Positions 44,301 through 55,028 of a stretch of 64,000 bases of DNA are shown piece by piece (the first letter of the stretch is position 1; every line of letters starts with the position of its first letter). A program made the translations under genes and the position numbers. Source of the DNA: Hofstenia miamia (lineage: Eukaryota > Xenacoelomorpha > Acoela); the NCBI GenBank assembly GCA_004352715.1, contig SCFE01000058.1:545514-609513 (forward strand). Direction: 5' to 3'. Under the pieces are notes generated by a model, which was given only the letters and a program-made list of their open reading frames with translations, made no database searches and was not told where the DNA came from.

Positions 44301-47300
44301 TTTATTATTATTACAGTTGCGCATTTATCCCCCCTTTTACGTAACAAATTGATTTGTCCGCATTCTTGAACAATGTTTTTCAAGCCTGTTAAGAAATATT
44401 AAAAACCTTTTACATACATACATCTATGGGGTAGGCCCCTCCCATATTCTTGTGCCTGAATTACATGCAAATAATTTTTTTTTTCAATGAGAAATCAATT
44501 TTTTGTAAAAATATTCAAATCGTTTCCATACCTAGTAATCAGATAATGAGGCGGTTTAATCCCCATGGGAATAGCATCTACCCTGAAGTATTCTTGTTTT
44601 TGAAGACAATATGTATGAGTCCCGTTCAAGCGACTTGTGCACAAAGAAAGGTTATCGCGCTATAAATTTCAAAAAGAAAAAGGAGACAATTCTCTATCTT
44701 TTAAATATCTTCATTAATTCGTCAGTTATCTGCACAAATTAATAACGAAATCCCTCATTCAGAAGAGTACACTTTTCAATAATGGTGCTATTCTGGAATA
44801 GGTTAACCATAAACAAACAACTGGATTTAGAGGCAAGCTTAACATACATTTGTGCACCTAATTCATATATTATATACATCTGCGCTTACACAGTATTTCC
44901 ATGATCACATAACATTAAGCAAGTATGCTAGGAGGTAAAATGAGAATGAGGACACACATATAGTTGCGAATTGTCTTATGATTGTTTTTCGAATGTGAGA
45001 TACAGACAAAAATTTCCCTTCATGTATTAAGAAAATACGAGGCCATATCTATATATCTAACCTGTTTTATTTTAGACAAGGTTTTTATGTAAAATTGTAT
45101 TTTGTAGATATTAATGAATGTGCTAACAATTTGATTTGTGGAAATATGACATATTGCAAAAACAACTATGGTTCCTTTCAATGCGCGTGCGTAAATGGTT
45201 ATGAAAAGAGTGGAACATTATTGGGATGTGAAGGTGAAATTTTGTTACAAAATATTTACATTAGATATTTAATTTTGCTAATTATAAAATGTTTTTATCC
45301 ATAATTTTTAATTTTGCATTAGGCTCCAATTTCTATGCACACTCAAATCAGAAATGCAACCGGGTATGCGGTTCACTGGTTTACGGGTCAAATTTCTAGT
45401 AGCGTGGTCTTGTGTAGTTTTCTCTATTCGGATCATTGGGTGACGGGTGGTCAAGTTTTCGCTCAAGAAGTTGCAATTCCCTGAAATACTGATCTTGAGT
45501 AGATCATCAAGGATTCTTTGCTCTTTAGACTTCTTTAAGACGAACTGATTATATTGGAGATTTTGATAACCACTTTCAAACACGTTTTAAAATTGATTTT
45601 TCAAAATTTAACGAGAATTATTGCATCTATATAACATTATATACCTTTGAAATGTCTATATTCTAAGAAATTTTAGCTCAAATTTTTTCCTTAAACTATA
45701 TTTTTAAATATATTTTAATTATGACGGTAAAAGAAATTTCAAAATAATATAGGCCTATTCGTGAATGTCATGTTACCTAAAATTAATTTACACTAATTAG
45801 CTAAGAACAAATGGCATTAATTTTGACTTTGAAAATGTGAAATTACAAAATTATACTTAATTCTTAAATTTTATAATATTTTCAAGTAAACTTAAATGAA
45901 AACTTTTATTTAGATAATACGTTTCTCATCTAAAACATTCAGCTGTCAGTAGGACAGAAAATAGCTATGCTGCTAAAGATTGTTGCTAGCTTAAACTACT
46001 ATGCTTAAAATACTTAATGCCATCAAAATACTAATGACATAAATTTTATTGTCAACATCCTGGATTTGGCAAGTTACGTTTATTTGATCTACTTTAAGAC
46101 GTCTTAGGGTCGTCATTTTGCTTGACATAAAGAAGTTTCTAAATGAAGGTTCTGCACTTCTGGTAAGCCAATTTAGTTCAACTTCTAAACGTCATCCTGC
46201 TGCATGGGAAACAGGGATGTGTAAAAAATTGATAATAGCACCAATTATGGTTAACAGAATTCAATTTGTTTTACAGCAGTTGAAAACAATTCAAAACCTT
46301 TAAACGTTGTCAATTGTTACTTAATAATTCATCTTTTACCAAGCCAAGTATATTTTTCATCTGGAATCGCTAAGAAGCGCAACATAATGTCTGCGATAAT
46401 TTTTTAAATGCTCAAATGCAATAATAATTTAATAATATATATCTAATAGATTCCATAACAATAAGCAAATTAGGTTTAATTGCAAAATAAACGGTTCAGG
46501 ATTTTATTAAAAATAATTTTTCATATAATATATATGCCACATTTCCGCGGTTTAGTTTCGTAAATATTATGCATAGTTATTAAGAAACTAAAAACTCAAA
46601 GTAAAATTTTTTAGTTTTATTTAACACTAGAATCGCGTAATTTTTGTATACATTAAACCGTGGATTCAGCCAATTTAACGGCATTGTTTAGTACTATGTA
46701 TTGTGTATTGCTGTCATTCATTTAGCTAGTTCCCAAATAAATATTTGAATCAGATTGAAACATTGTTTATCCCTCTTTAAAATTACAATTTTCATGTGTT
46801 TCACTTCAAAAGAATTATTAATGAAAAATGCGTGTACGTGAGAAACTTACTACAGTTTTTGGAGGCAATATTCAAGAGGGTCACAATAGCCATTTCTGCA
46901 AATGCAGCAGATGACCACTATCCTGTTGTTGCAATTGCTCACCTGATATATTGCTGTCCTTTTCCTGATTAGTCATTTTGTGAAGTCAATGCTGAAGAAC
47001 TTGTTGAGTCATGGTTGCTGGAGATGATTTCACAGAACTGTTCGCCCAAATATAATAGATACTCCTGACAAAGAAAGACTCTCTCCTGTGCATAGATGAA
47101 ATAATACCTATGAAATTATGCCACAAATATCGAGCAATTTCGGAGTTCCAAATTTAAAAGACAAATTGTGAGAAATTTTTTTTCTGTAGAGTTTACAAAA
47201 AACTTTGAATCATTTCATCGCACATCTTTCGCAATATTTGACAAATCTCTGTGCAATTCTATATTGTTTTCTAAATAGTATTTTTCTTTAGAATAATTCT

Positions 47301-48772
47301 GACGCTTTAGTGTACATGCTTGTGAAAGTTGAACCAATAACAAACTTTACAGTGTAAGTTTAAATTTTTTGTATAAATAATATCCTCAAAAAATTTATTT
47401 CAGTAATTCCGGAAATAGGCGCAAAGATAAAAACTAAATTTGTGATAAAAAAATCAAAAGTAATTTGAACTCAGAATGAAAAAATTATGTATTTTGTGAG
47501 AAATTAGAAATGTATATAGAACTATGACAAAAATATTTTCATATGAAAGGTGTTCAAAAATTTTTAATTATGAATGTAATACTTGGTATGCTAAATCAGC
47601 AAATTTCGAGTTAGATGTTAAATTGGCGGTATCTGCGATTTAGGGTAGACTCTGCTCTAACAACAAAAATTCTCTATGGAGAAGATTTAAAGACCAGCTT
47701 GTGATTAGGTTTTTGGGTAAATAAATGTCACAGAAATTCGAATCAGTAAATATTAGAGAAAAATATTTGCATAAGGTTTTTTGGGCAAGCCGTCAAATGG
47801 ATCGCTTCCGTGGTTCTTGTGTTAGGTCGATTTTGAATTTTTTAAATTTAACAAATATGGCATCATTTCTATTGGTCTTGTTTAAAGATTAAATCCCACA
47901 AACAAAAATTCATGAGTACGTTTCTGCAATTTCTTTGCATGTTTTTATAAAAAGAGGATGGAAGAATAAATGATTTTAACTAATCAAAATAACCGCAGAA
48001 ATCTACTGAAATACGAATACCAATAACAAAAAAATATATTACATGTTACTTCGGAATTTACTAAGACTGACTTGATCAGGAAGGGTTGCCAAGAAGCAAC
48101 ATTTAACAACATTTAGTTCTTAACTCAAACTTGTTTGAAAGACTAATGAAAAGAACTGCCCAAAAAGCTACAAATTCAAAATTTGACTCCATGAAAAACA
48201 ATAAATTGCATTCAGCCAGCCGCTATTTGATGTTCTAAAGGAAAAATTAAACGACGAAGTGATTTTACGCATGACATACTTATTCCATAAAGATAAAAGT
48301 TTGAATTCATATTCATTTGCATTTTGAAAAAAGTGAATTTTTAGAAGAGGTTATGGCCATGCACTTAGTATGCTGTGATGAGCTGAATTTTTGGATCAAT
48401 TAGTTCATGTGAATTGCAAGAAATCTAAATAATGAATATCTGCATGGCATCATATATTTCTTCGCATCTTAACATTTACTCAAACTATTACAAAAATCAA
48501 TAATAATCATATTTCGTTTCAAAATAGGTAGAACCAAAGAAATTGTATTCAAAAAACCTTTGAATGCATTGACGTATTATAATCACTTTTACGTGATGTA
48601 GCATTATTATAATTAAACAATAAAATTTTTATTTTTATGAACACTTAGTAGTTTAATATCAATGATGTTAAATTTGTTTTTAGATATAGATGAGTGCTTG
48701 ACTGATAGCTGTTTTCAGCTAGGATTTCGTTATTGTGAAAACCGCCCTGGAACCTACTATTGCTTCAATTAA
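38713..48772 (+). CDS. secreted PAN/apple plus multi-EGF protein gene (spliced)
   Basis: Composite gene. Exons: 38713-38991 (signal peptide and PAN-like domain), 41656-41826, 41867-41986, 43649-43774, 44170-44295, 45108-45233 and 48684-48772 (stop TAA 48770-48772). AATAAA at 48916 could be the polyadenylation signal. The product would be an extracellular protein with an N-terminal PAN/apple-like module, five full EGF modules and a half EGF, with no membrane segment. The exon at 38713 ends in phase 0, while 41656 must begin in phase 1, so at least one linking exon or another splice choice is missing between them. PAN and EGF modules mediate protein or glycan binding in matrix, adhesion and mucus proteins; the specific role is unknown. 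Introns hold a LINE fragment, a MITE and (TA)n arrays. Confidence 0.75.
39000..39885. other. intron sequence with (TA)n
   Basis: (TA)n at about 39642-39674. Nothing else recognised. Confidence 0.4.
39887..40275 (-). pseudogene. LINE reverse-transcriptase fragment
   Basis: Minus strand. YFDIRKAL..FH (the first catalytic Asp block) is followed after shifts by INGFLSRSIPVTSGIPQGSV and IGLLLFSIF, the PQGS block of jockey/CR1-type reverse transcriptases. The YxDD box is not seen. It lies antisense in an intron of the PAN/EGF gene. Confidence 0.75.
40280..41655. other. intron sequence with (TA)n
   Basis: (TA)n at about 41290-41338. Strong acceptor-like TTTTTTTAG at 41586-41594 opens a frame with an immediate TAG, so the exon start was placed at 41656 instead. 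Confidence 0.4.
41656..41826 (+). CDS. exon: EGF-like domain 1 of PAN/EGF gene
   Basis: Acceptor TTGTGTTCAG, donor GAAG|GTACAC. It encodes a short leader (SMLIHISNNLETFPN) and an EGF module ECILKNYNC, DKAICFKES, EGYQCFCTPGYTGDGHFC with all six cysteines. The C5-C6 loop TPGYTGDGHFC is a classic EGF loop. It lacks the D-x-N-E start, so it may not bind calcium. An upstream acceptor at 41622 is an alternative start of the exon. Confidence 0.78.
41827..41866 (+). other. 40-base intron
   Basis: GTACAC..TTTTAG between two in-phase EGF exons (phase 1). Without splicing the frame meets TAG at once, so the intron is needed. Confidence 0.7.
41867..41986 (+). CDS. exon: EGF-like domain 2 of PAN/EGF gene
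   Basis: 120 bases, phase 1-1. D-E-N-E-C, KSKHECNQFATCRNTVGSYY, CACIEGFFGDGLHCE: a complete calcium-binding EGF with six cysteines. Donor GAAG|GTAAAA. Confidence 0.88.
42009..43380. repeat. repeat-rich intron: ACCGG-word element, (TA)n and 298-N gap
   Basis: (TA)n at 42009-42027 and around the gap 43074-43371. TTTAACCGGATTAACCGG near 42032 and GGACCGGATCC near 43045 bracket about 1 kb and may mark a nonautonomous element into which the MITE at 42622 inserted. Confidence 0.5.
42622..42906. mobile_element. MITE with 15-base perfect TIRs
   Basis: CAGGCGCGTACCTAG (42622-42636) is the exact complement of CTAGGTACGCGCCTG (42892-42906). G-rich subterminal runs lie inside (GGGGGTATAAGGGGGT left, GGGGGGTCGTTCG right). 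285 bases, no ORF. Confidence 0.88.
43649..43774 (+). CDS. exon: EGF-like domain 3 of PAN/EGF gene
   Basis: Acceptor TTTTTTAG, donor GAAG|GTTGGT. 126 bases, phase 1-1: D-V-N-E-C, TNTSICGQHEVCLNTWGSYE, CPCSIGYERS and C6 in SLCE. A calcium-binding EGF. Confidence 0.9.
43775..44169. other. intron, nothing recognised
   Basis: AT-rich, 395 bases. Confidence 0.7.
44170..44295 (+). CDS. exon: EGF-like domain 4 of PAN/EGF gene
   Basis: Acceptor AATCTTTAG, donor GTTG|GTATGT. 126 bases, phase 1-1: D-K-N-E-C, SDSNICGFYGACMNTDGSYY, CSCQDGFSQVNNTGVC. MNTDGSYYCSC matches the Asn/Asp hydroxylation-type motif of calcium-binding EGFs. Confidence 0.9.
44296..45107. other. intron, nothing recognised
   Basis: AT-rich, no repeat or ORF of note. 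Confidence 0.6.
45108..45233 (+). CDS. exon: EGF-like domain 5 of PAN/EGF gene
   Basis: Acceptor TATTTTGTAG, donor GAAG|GTGAAA. 126 bases, phase 1-1: D-I-N-E-C, ANNLICGNMTYCKNNYGSFQ, CACVNGYEKS and C6 in LGCE. A calcium-binding EGF. Confidence 0.9.
45234..48683. other. last intron; possible piggyBac-like nonautonomous element
   Basis: TTAACACTAGAATCGCG at about 46622 and the complement of CGTGGTTCTTGTGTTAG at about 47816 resemble the two ends of a piggyBac-type element about 1.2 kb long. No transposase was recognised inside. An antisense frame at 45308-45583 (Lys/Arg-rich) is not recognised. Confidence 0.4.
48684..48772 (+). CDS. last exon: truncated EGF module and stop
   Basis: Acceptor GTTTTTAG: D-I-D-E-C, LTDSCFQLGFRYCENRPGTY, YCFN then TAA (48770-48772). 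Four EGF cysteines are present; the C5/C6 half is missing. Either the protein really ends in a half EGF or the exon is decaying. Confidence 0.68.
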
Positions 48773-48915
48773 ATCTCAGATTGAAATGAAGCGGAATACA
48801 ACTATTTTCATTTATTTTGGAATATTTATAAGAAAAACGAATTATATGATTTTCAAGTGGTTAAAATTTTTAAGTGCTTAATTTTCAAATTATAGGGTTA
48901 AGAGTACAATAAGAA

Positions 48916-48921
48916 AATAAA
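48916..48921 (+). terminator. possible polyadenylation signal
   Basis: AATAAA 144 bases after the stop of the last exon. Confidence 0.4.
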
Positions 48922-49189
48922 TTCGAGTAGAACTGTTAAGTACGGTGAGCTTATTACTATGCAATGCGTAGTATAAATACTAGGATTGAAAGTCCGTTTA
49001 AACATGTAAAAATGCTTGACAACAATATTGTCTACCATACCACTTGTAAGAGAACTTATTATAAATATGGCTGATATAATAATAAGAATAATAATATTAT
49101 AATAATTACATGAACTTATGAAGTATTAAAAAATTGCATTTCTCTTAACGCTCAAAATAATTAGAAAAACTTATACAATAAAAAACAGT

Positions 49190-50260
49190 TAGAAAGTCTC
49201 AAGGAACAAATAATTTTTGAGAGCTGATTTAAAAAAATGTTCTGAAGACATTGATCGAAGTGAAGAGGATAACAAATTGCAGTATATAATATCAGCCACC
49301 AATTTCATACCATACCAATAACATTTAGAACTGACATGATCGCAGTCTCGCATTGGTTAAATGTATGGTAATCAAATCAGATAGATATAACGGTGCAACA
49401 CCATGTATCATTTGCCCTATGCCATTGTGTTATATTCAATCTGTCTGTTGAGCTACTTGTAGCAGTGTCGGTCCCTTAAAATGGAGGTGTTGTGCTACCA
49501 GCTAGGAACACATTGTGCATATTACACAGTGCAGTTTTGTGTCATTTGCTGCTTATGAAGATGTTTATTAGGCACACTAAAGTACAAGCTATTACAATAA
49601 TCCGTATACGTTGATACAAAGGCATGCCGCATTCAGCAACTTGCGACAACTATCTTCTTTTTTCCTCGCAGTCTCCACAACCCAGCAATAGCTCTAGTCC
49701 AATATTTCGAGAAAGTGTGCTCACTGGTCATGCATGAGTGATGAATCAAGCAATGCACAAAGGTTTCGGATGACACCAAGATGTTGTTGAAGATTGAACG
49801 ATGGGCGATTTAGTAGTGGTGCCATGCAGAAGCTCTGTCATTCAGCAAAGACTCATTACTAGCATTCCATCTAGGAATATCATTTAAGCAATTCTGAATT
49901 CTTAAGTAGATTGCAGGTAATTATCATTTAAAGATATATAAAGTTGTGTATCATCTGCAAACACATCATGCACACGTTGTATTTACTAGCTATTTTCTTA
50001 ATGAAAGAGATATATAAAACAAAAATAATTGGCCCTATTGTTGAGGCTTGCTGAACACCTGATTGCATTAAGTGGTCTGAAGAAATTTAATTGAACAAAC
50101 AGATAGGAATAATACCAGGGTAGTACAGCATCCAAATACCAAACCAGTTTTCTAAGCACTCAAACAAATCTTCGTATTTTGATTGTATCAAAAGCTGCAA
50201 TCAGGTCCAACAGGATCAACACACATGATGAGTTCCGATTACTAAGAGTGACAAACAGGG
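49190..50260 (-). pseudogene. CR1-like LINE ORF2 fragment with 3' part
   Basis: Minus strand. VLILLDLIAAFDTIK has the first catalytic Asp, followed by a Trp/Tyr-rich stretch, then GV-type QGS..IGPIIFVLYISFIKK, FADDTQLYISLNDN with the catalytic FADD (about 49960), and DYCNSL-like residues further on (about 49550). Many stops and shifts. The orientation is opposite to the PAN/EGF gene, and it lies just downstream of it. Confidence 0.82.
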
Positions 50261-52240
50261 CTGTAGTCGATGGTATATGCAGGTATACGCTGTGTACTTT
50301 CCACTGAAAATGATCTACTAGCGTATGCCCATAGAAAATAATAATGTTTATGAAAATGCACTGGTATACTCTACCGCAATTGATATTGAGTGGATTTGAC
50401 TCTGAGAATTAAGTCAATCACTGTATTATTGGTTGAAATAGCTATAATTTGTTATCATAAACCATTTATAAAGAAATGTATTTCACATTTTAAATATTGA
50501 TGCTAGTACTGCTTAAAGAATCTTCTGGCAAAAAGGGTTTATGAAGTACTGGAGTTCAACCACTTAATTCAAAAATTGCTTCTCATTGAAGTGGTTGCAA
50601 TGTGAACACAAATTTATTGCATTGTAGATGTAATAGAAACAACTTGAAGAAAATGAAAAGATCTTGAAAAGTTTTAACATTTTTATTGAAAAAACTTGCA
50701 AAAACGCGGCAAGAAATTTCTAAGAAATGCTAAGAATCTTAATTAAAATTTCTAAAATTTCACAGAATTCACAAGAAATTTCGAGATTAATTGAAAAATC
50801 CAATATTACATGTTCATGAAATTTTGAACATTATAGTCCAAAGTTATCTAAATGCTAATAATAGCATTAACAAATAGTTTGCAAATTATTACTAGCATAA
50901 TCAGTTGACTTACACTGGAAGTGAATTTCGGAATTATGATAAGAAGCATATAAATCTAGATTAACCAGAATTATTTTATCATTAAAATGTCATTTAATAA
51001 TTGACCCAATTTTCGAATAATTCAAGAGCATAAAAAATTGTGTTGATGTATTTAGAACTAGTACAACTTTCATGAATAAATTACTTTGAAATTTCATTGT
51101 ATTTATATATTATAATTTGCGAAAAATTCGAAATTAGAAAAAAGTTTTTCACAATGCATTGCTTTAAATTGAAGAAACTTTAGAAGCAATAATGATAAAA
51201 TTAAAATATAAACATAAACTGGTACAGTATTGCTGCAACTACTGTCAGCTGAGTGTTACTACTATTTTGGATTTGCAACAAATTCTTATAAACATAACCT
51301 ACAGTATACCAATAAATTTATGTGATACCGTAACAATTTACTTATAATATTTATAAATCTTTGCAAGAGAATCACGAACATGATATATCTCTTACGAGCT
51401 CCAAGCAAGAAATTCACAAAAAAGTATTGATAAATTTTATTATAGAACTTCCATAATCTTTGAAGGAAATCAAAGAATTAAAATTTATTCTAGCACTTAT
51501 TAAGATTTTCCAAGTTCTCCAGCTAGGAATGTCGCTTCTATATCATAAGTCACCATTGTAGATTTTATTATTTGTGCTTCATTACCACATCGGTCACGGT
51601 TTAGTAACTTTTAAGCCAACTGAAATCGTAATTAATAAACGTTATTGAAGAGAAAAATAGTTTTCTATGTCATGTTTTCATAATACTGCATTAAGTTAAT
51701 AATAAACTTCATTAAATATGCATATATTTCAAAAATAACTTACTGTTAGTTAACATTGCACTCAACTCAACCTGAATGCATTGAATGACATATAATTTAT
51801 AAACTATGTGTTGAAAATAATACATACATTTTAAAATTTACATTAGTATCACATAATCTTCTAAAAGTCAGGCTAAGTTTTTAATTTCAGTGTGTAGATC
51901 TTAATGTAAGATACAGAAATTTGGTCTAACAAATTGAAGCATTAAAGAAATAATTTGTTAACCACAATAAAATGGGCCAAATTGGCATTAATTTAAATGG
52001 GACAGCCGGATTAGAGTGGTGCGCGGGCCAAGGTTTTCCGCCCATTTCCAACGTTGAGTGTGCATATATACATGCATATGATTTATGCTTTGCCATTTCT
52101 TTCTATTTATTCATTAATTAATTTTTGTGTATAATGTTTTTGAAGCTCTTCTTCCATGACTTTTAATTTTATAATATAATATAATATTTATATTTTAAAA
52201 TTTTTCAGAAAATTGATTCAACCAAAAAAGAATTATGGTG
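50261..52240. other. AT-rich DNA with dispersed repeat
   Basis: 50760-50980 resembles 8930-9130, and 51220-51260 resembles 19790-19830 (GCTGCAACTACTGTCA/ACTGCAACTCCTGTCA). No gene seen. Confidence 0.5.
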
Positions 52241-52245
52241 AAAAC

Positions 52246-53729
52246 TACTAGAAAAGCTGTTTGCGTCAATTGACGCAATTTAATAGAAATTCCAAAAATC
52301 ATAATTCTTTTAATATTATGTAGTGTACATGTGATTCAATTATTATTGCTAAATGTGATAGGCAAGAAGAAATTTATTATTGAAAATACAGAAGTTAAAT
52401 GCAGTGAAATTTTCCAATTGGGAATTTCTAAACGTGCACATTTGGTACACATTTGGTTTAAGGTTTTGGTCTATAAAAAATGGTCTTAGATTAAAAATTT
52501 AAGTTTTACTTTAGGAAACACGAATTTGGTATTTTAGTTTAGGGTTTAGGTCTATAAAAATAGAAATTTAGGCTTTTTTGACTTTGATTTAGGGTTTTGC
52601 CTATAAAAAATAAGAATTTAGATTTAGGTTTTAGGTTTAGGAAATATGGATTTCAGGCTTTGGTTTAGGGCTTAGGTCAATATAAAATAAGAATATAGGT
52701 TTTTCTGACTTTGGTTTGCGGGTTTGATCTATAAAAAATAAAAATTTAGGCTAGGATTATGGTTAAAAATAGGTAAAGAATAGTTCTGAAAAGTGAATAA
52801 TAATCTGGTGGAATGAAGAACTATCCGGGAAATCAAGAAAAAAGAAGAATTGAACGGTATTAGGGCTAGGGTTATGCCTAAATATATGTTTTCAATGCAA
52901 AAATTTCATGTTCTATGAAAATAATTTTAGTGCTGGGGCAAAACAAAAATGATCCTTATTTTGCAGTAAGTCACAACGCAGTTCTGCTGAGAGTTTCATC
53001 ACGAAAATTCTACAAAGCAGATTGGTGCCAGTTGCCTTTTTATATAAAATATAGGCGTTCAACCAAGCCAATTCGAGTAAATTATAAAAAACTGCCAGAG
53101 GTTACCTGCGGCAACCTGCTTTAGTTGTCATAGATCGACACATGGAATCAATGCCAAATTTCTTTTCGTTATAAAACAACTGTCTCTGGTTTTCTCTTTC
53201 CATCTGACCGTGCTCTATTACCTATTCTGAGTATTGAGAAGGTAAACAGACTTGTTTCTTTTCGCCTGGTATTGGGTAAAATGGATGGTTCCAGATAGAT
53301 AAAAAGTGCTTTCATATAGACTCATCTTCTTTGGAGGAGACACCTCGCGTCTGTTTGGTCTCACCGTACCAACTAATGTTGTCTTACAAGTAATCTTCCT
53401 GCCAAGTTTCTGCCTTGTTAGTGAAAAAGTTATCACAGGTGATATTATAACCTTTTCCATATAAAGGTGATGTCAAAGTCATAACCATATGCCTAAAACA
53501 AGCGACAATTCTCATCTGCTCTGACATATATGTAATAATATTGTAGCAGATCTTGTTTTTTAACGGTTAAAATACGGAGTTAGCTGTGTAGTGAGTAAAG
53601 TTAACCCTAGCCGTGTTGAATTTCGTATATTAATTTGTGGGTGTGCATTAAACTAGTGTAAATATAATTATTGCGTCAATTGACGCCATCGCCGCTTCTA
53701 GGTAGTGAAAAACTGCCCCGCTTCTAGTG
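52246..53729 (-). mobile_element. piggyBac-like element, internally deleted
   Basis: The right end is CTTCTAGTGTTAA, i.e. TTAA plus CACTAGAAG on the complement; the left end has ACTACTAGAAAAGC. Both ends carry the subterminal palindrome TTGCGTCAATTGACGC (52261 and 53671). The transposase is on the minus strand: KTTLVGTVRPNRREV, STFYLSGTIHFTQYQAKRNK and SVYLLNTQ (53460-53218), then after shifts PLAVFYNLLELAWLNAYILY and KKATGTN..FVMKLSAELR (about 53090-52960). These are the LVGTxRxNRxE, KxNKxVxLLST and NAxILYK blocks of piggyBac transposases. The N-terminal catalytic Asp regions are missing. Confidence 0.85.
52460..52770. repeat. degenerate tandem repeat with TTTAGG words
   Basis: GGTCTATAAAAA-type anchors occur near 52468, 52549, 52600, 52675 and 52727. 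Spacings alternate between about 75-80 and about 52 bases, a higher-order unit of about 130 bases. It lies inside the piggyBac element. Confidence 0.7.
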
Positions 53730-53889
53730 TTAAACAAATAACGGTGCCAACAAACCTGCGTGAAGTTACTAAACGCAAAATAACAATTGAGTAAAGATCT
53801 TCTCTACCAGACGAGATTTCCGCCTTTACATTAGCAGATACTATACCTGATATTTAGTCAATGTTTGCTGACACTCTGTTGAATAAGCA

Positions 53890-54862
53890 TCGACCTAAGG
53901 ATCATGAGGTAACAAGTTACAGAAAACTTGTATTTTTGGAGCATTTTTGAATGAAACAACTCATCTAGATATATTCACAAGTCAATATGAAACATGCTTT
54001 GTGGAAAAATAACATGCACTATTTCTTGTGTTTGTAAAATAATTTCTGTAACTTGTACTTCGGTATCTCATCAAAGTGATCATGTTGTTGTCTATCGAAT
54101 TAACTCAACTTTGGATGTGGATTATTACTGTAAAGTGTTGAACACCTTTAATGTTAAAGCCTTCCGAAACCACGAGATTCGTGATGTCAGACATTTATTG
54201 GGATGTCAGTGTATTTTGTCGTGGTGGTCACAATTAGATGCAATGCTTAACTCTTCTCGCTCAATCACCGTTCTCATTTTCTTCTGAACTCGTCCACCAA
54301 ACCAACAGACTCTCCAATGTTACCATATTTCCACAGAACAAGTACTATATTCAGAAGCATTTCGACTGTTAAAACTGTATGAATCTTTGGGTATCAAATC
54401 AGTGCCTCATTCTGGTAGTTCTTGCTGTCAAATGTCTCCAACAGACAGTGATGTAGAATCCATTGATTTTGCTCTACAAAATCTTGACGATATTAATTAA
54501 TCTGAGAAATCATCATTGTATTATGTCTGTGGATACATTACTTCGCGTGACAACTTTCTGAAGATACAAGTCCTCACCCAGTTTCGGCAACTCAGCCTTG
54601 TGTCTAGAGAGAAGTTGAAATTTCCTAATTCTGATTTATTTATGCTTTCACAGATTTTACTTTGCCTATTTTATATTGTAGATAGCAAGTGCTCGAATTA
54701 TTTAGTTAAGCTTTTTATAGTTGCAGGAGAGCATATCAATTGTTCTTATTCGGAATCAGTTCTTCGTCGTTTTGCAAATATTTTTTTAAAACGGACTGCA
54801 GTACAAGTTAACGAACTTCATGCATCTGCTAGTTATGCCTCAAATATAAGACGTCATTTGTA
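53890..54862 (+). pseudogene. transposase remnant, P/THAP-like
   Basis: Plus strand. DHVVVYRINSTLDVDYYCKV and FRNHEIRDVRHLLG (about 54080-54200), then LYESLGIKSVPHSGSS, then a stop and SSLYYVCGYITSRDNF, RQLSLVSREKLKFPNSDLFM, and SESVLRRFANIFLKR, ending at TAA after NIRRHL (54861). The YYVCGYI..K block and SR.KL.FP..LF are conserved in a family of P-element/THAP-type transposon proteins in invertebrates, judged from memory. No THAP finger or catalytic core is seen here; the finger-like remnant at 14845 is far away. Stops separate the pieces. Confidence 0.5.
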
Positions 54863-55028
54863 ATTCATAAGATTAGTGATTATTTCTACTTTAAATGAGT
54901 TATTTACATTATATTGTTGTCGGCCTCTAAAAAAATATTCAGTGAATTTAATGTTCAGCGTCCTGTTGATTATAGTCTAGTTGTCCTTGTGATGAATTAC
55001 AACTGGATTTAACAACAATCTCTGTTGC

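Noticed and set aside
45308-45583. Minus-strand 91-codon frame in the EGF intron
   Set aside because: No recognised motif and no splice or promoter support; possible unnamed element but not supportable.
52500-52700. Interstitial telomere (TTAGGG)n
   Set aside because: TTAGGG words are scattered in a degenerate repeat with other periodicity, not in a head-to-tail telomeric run.
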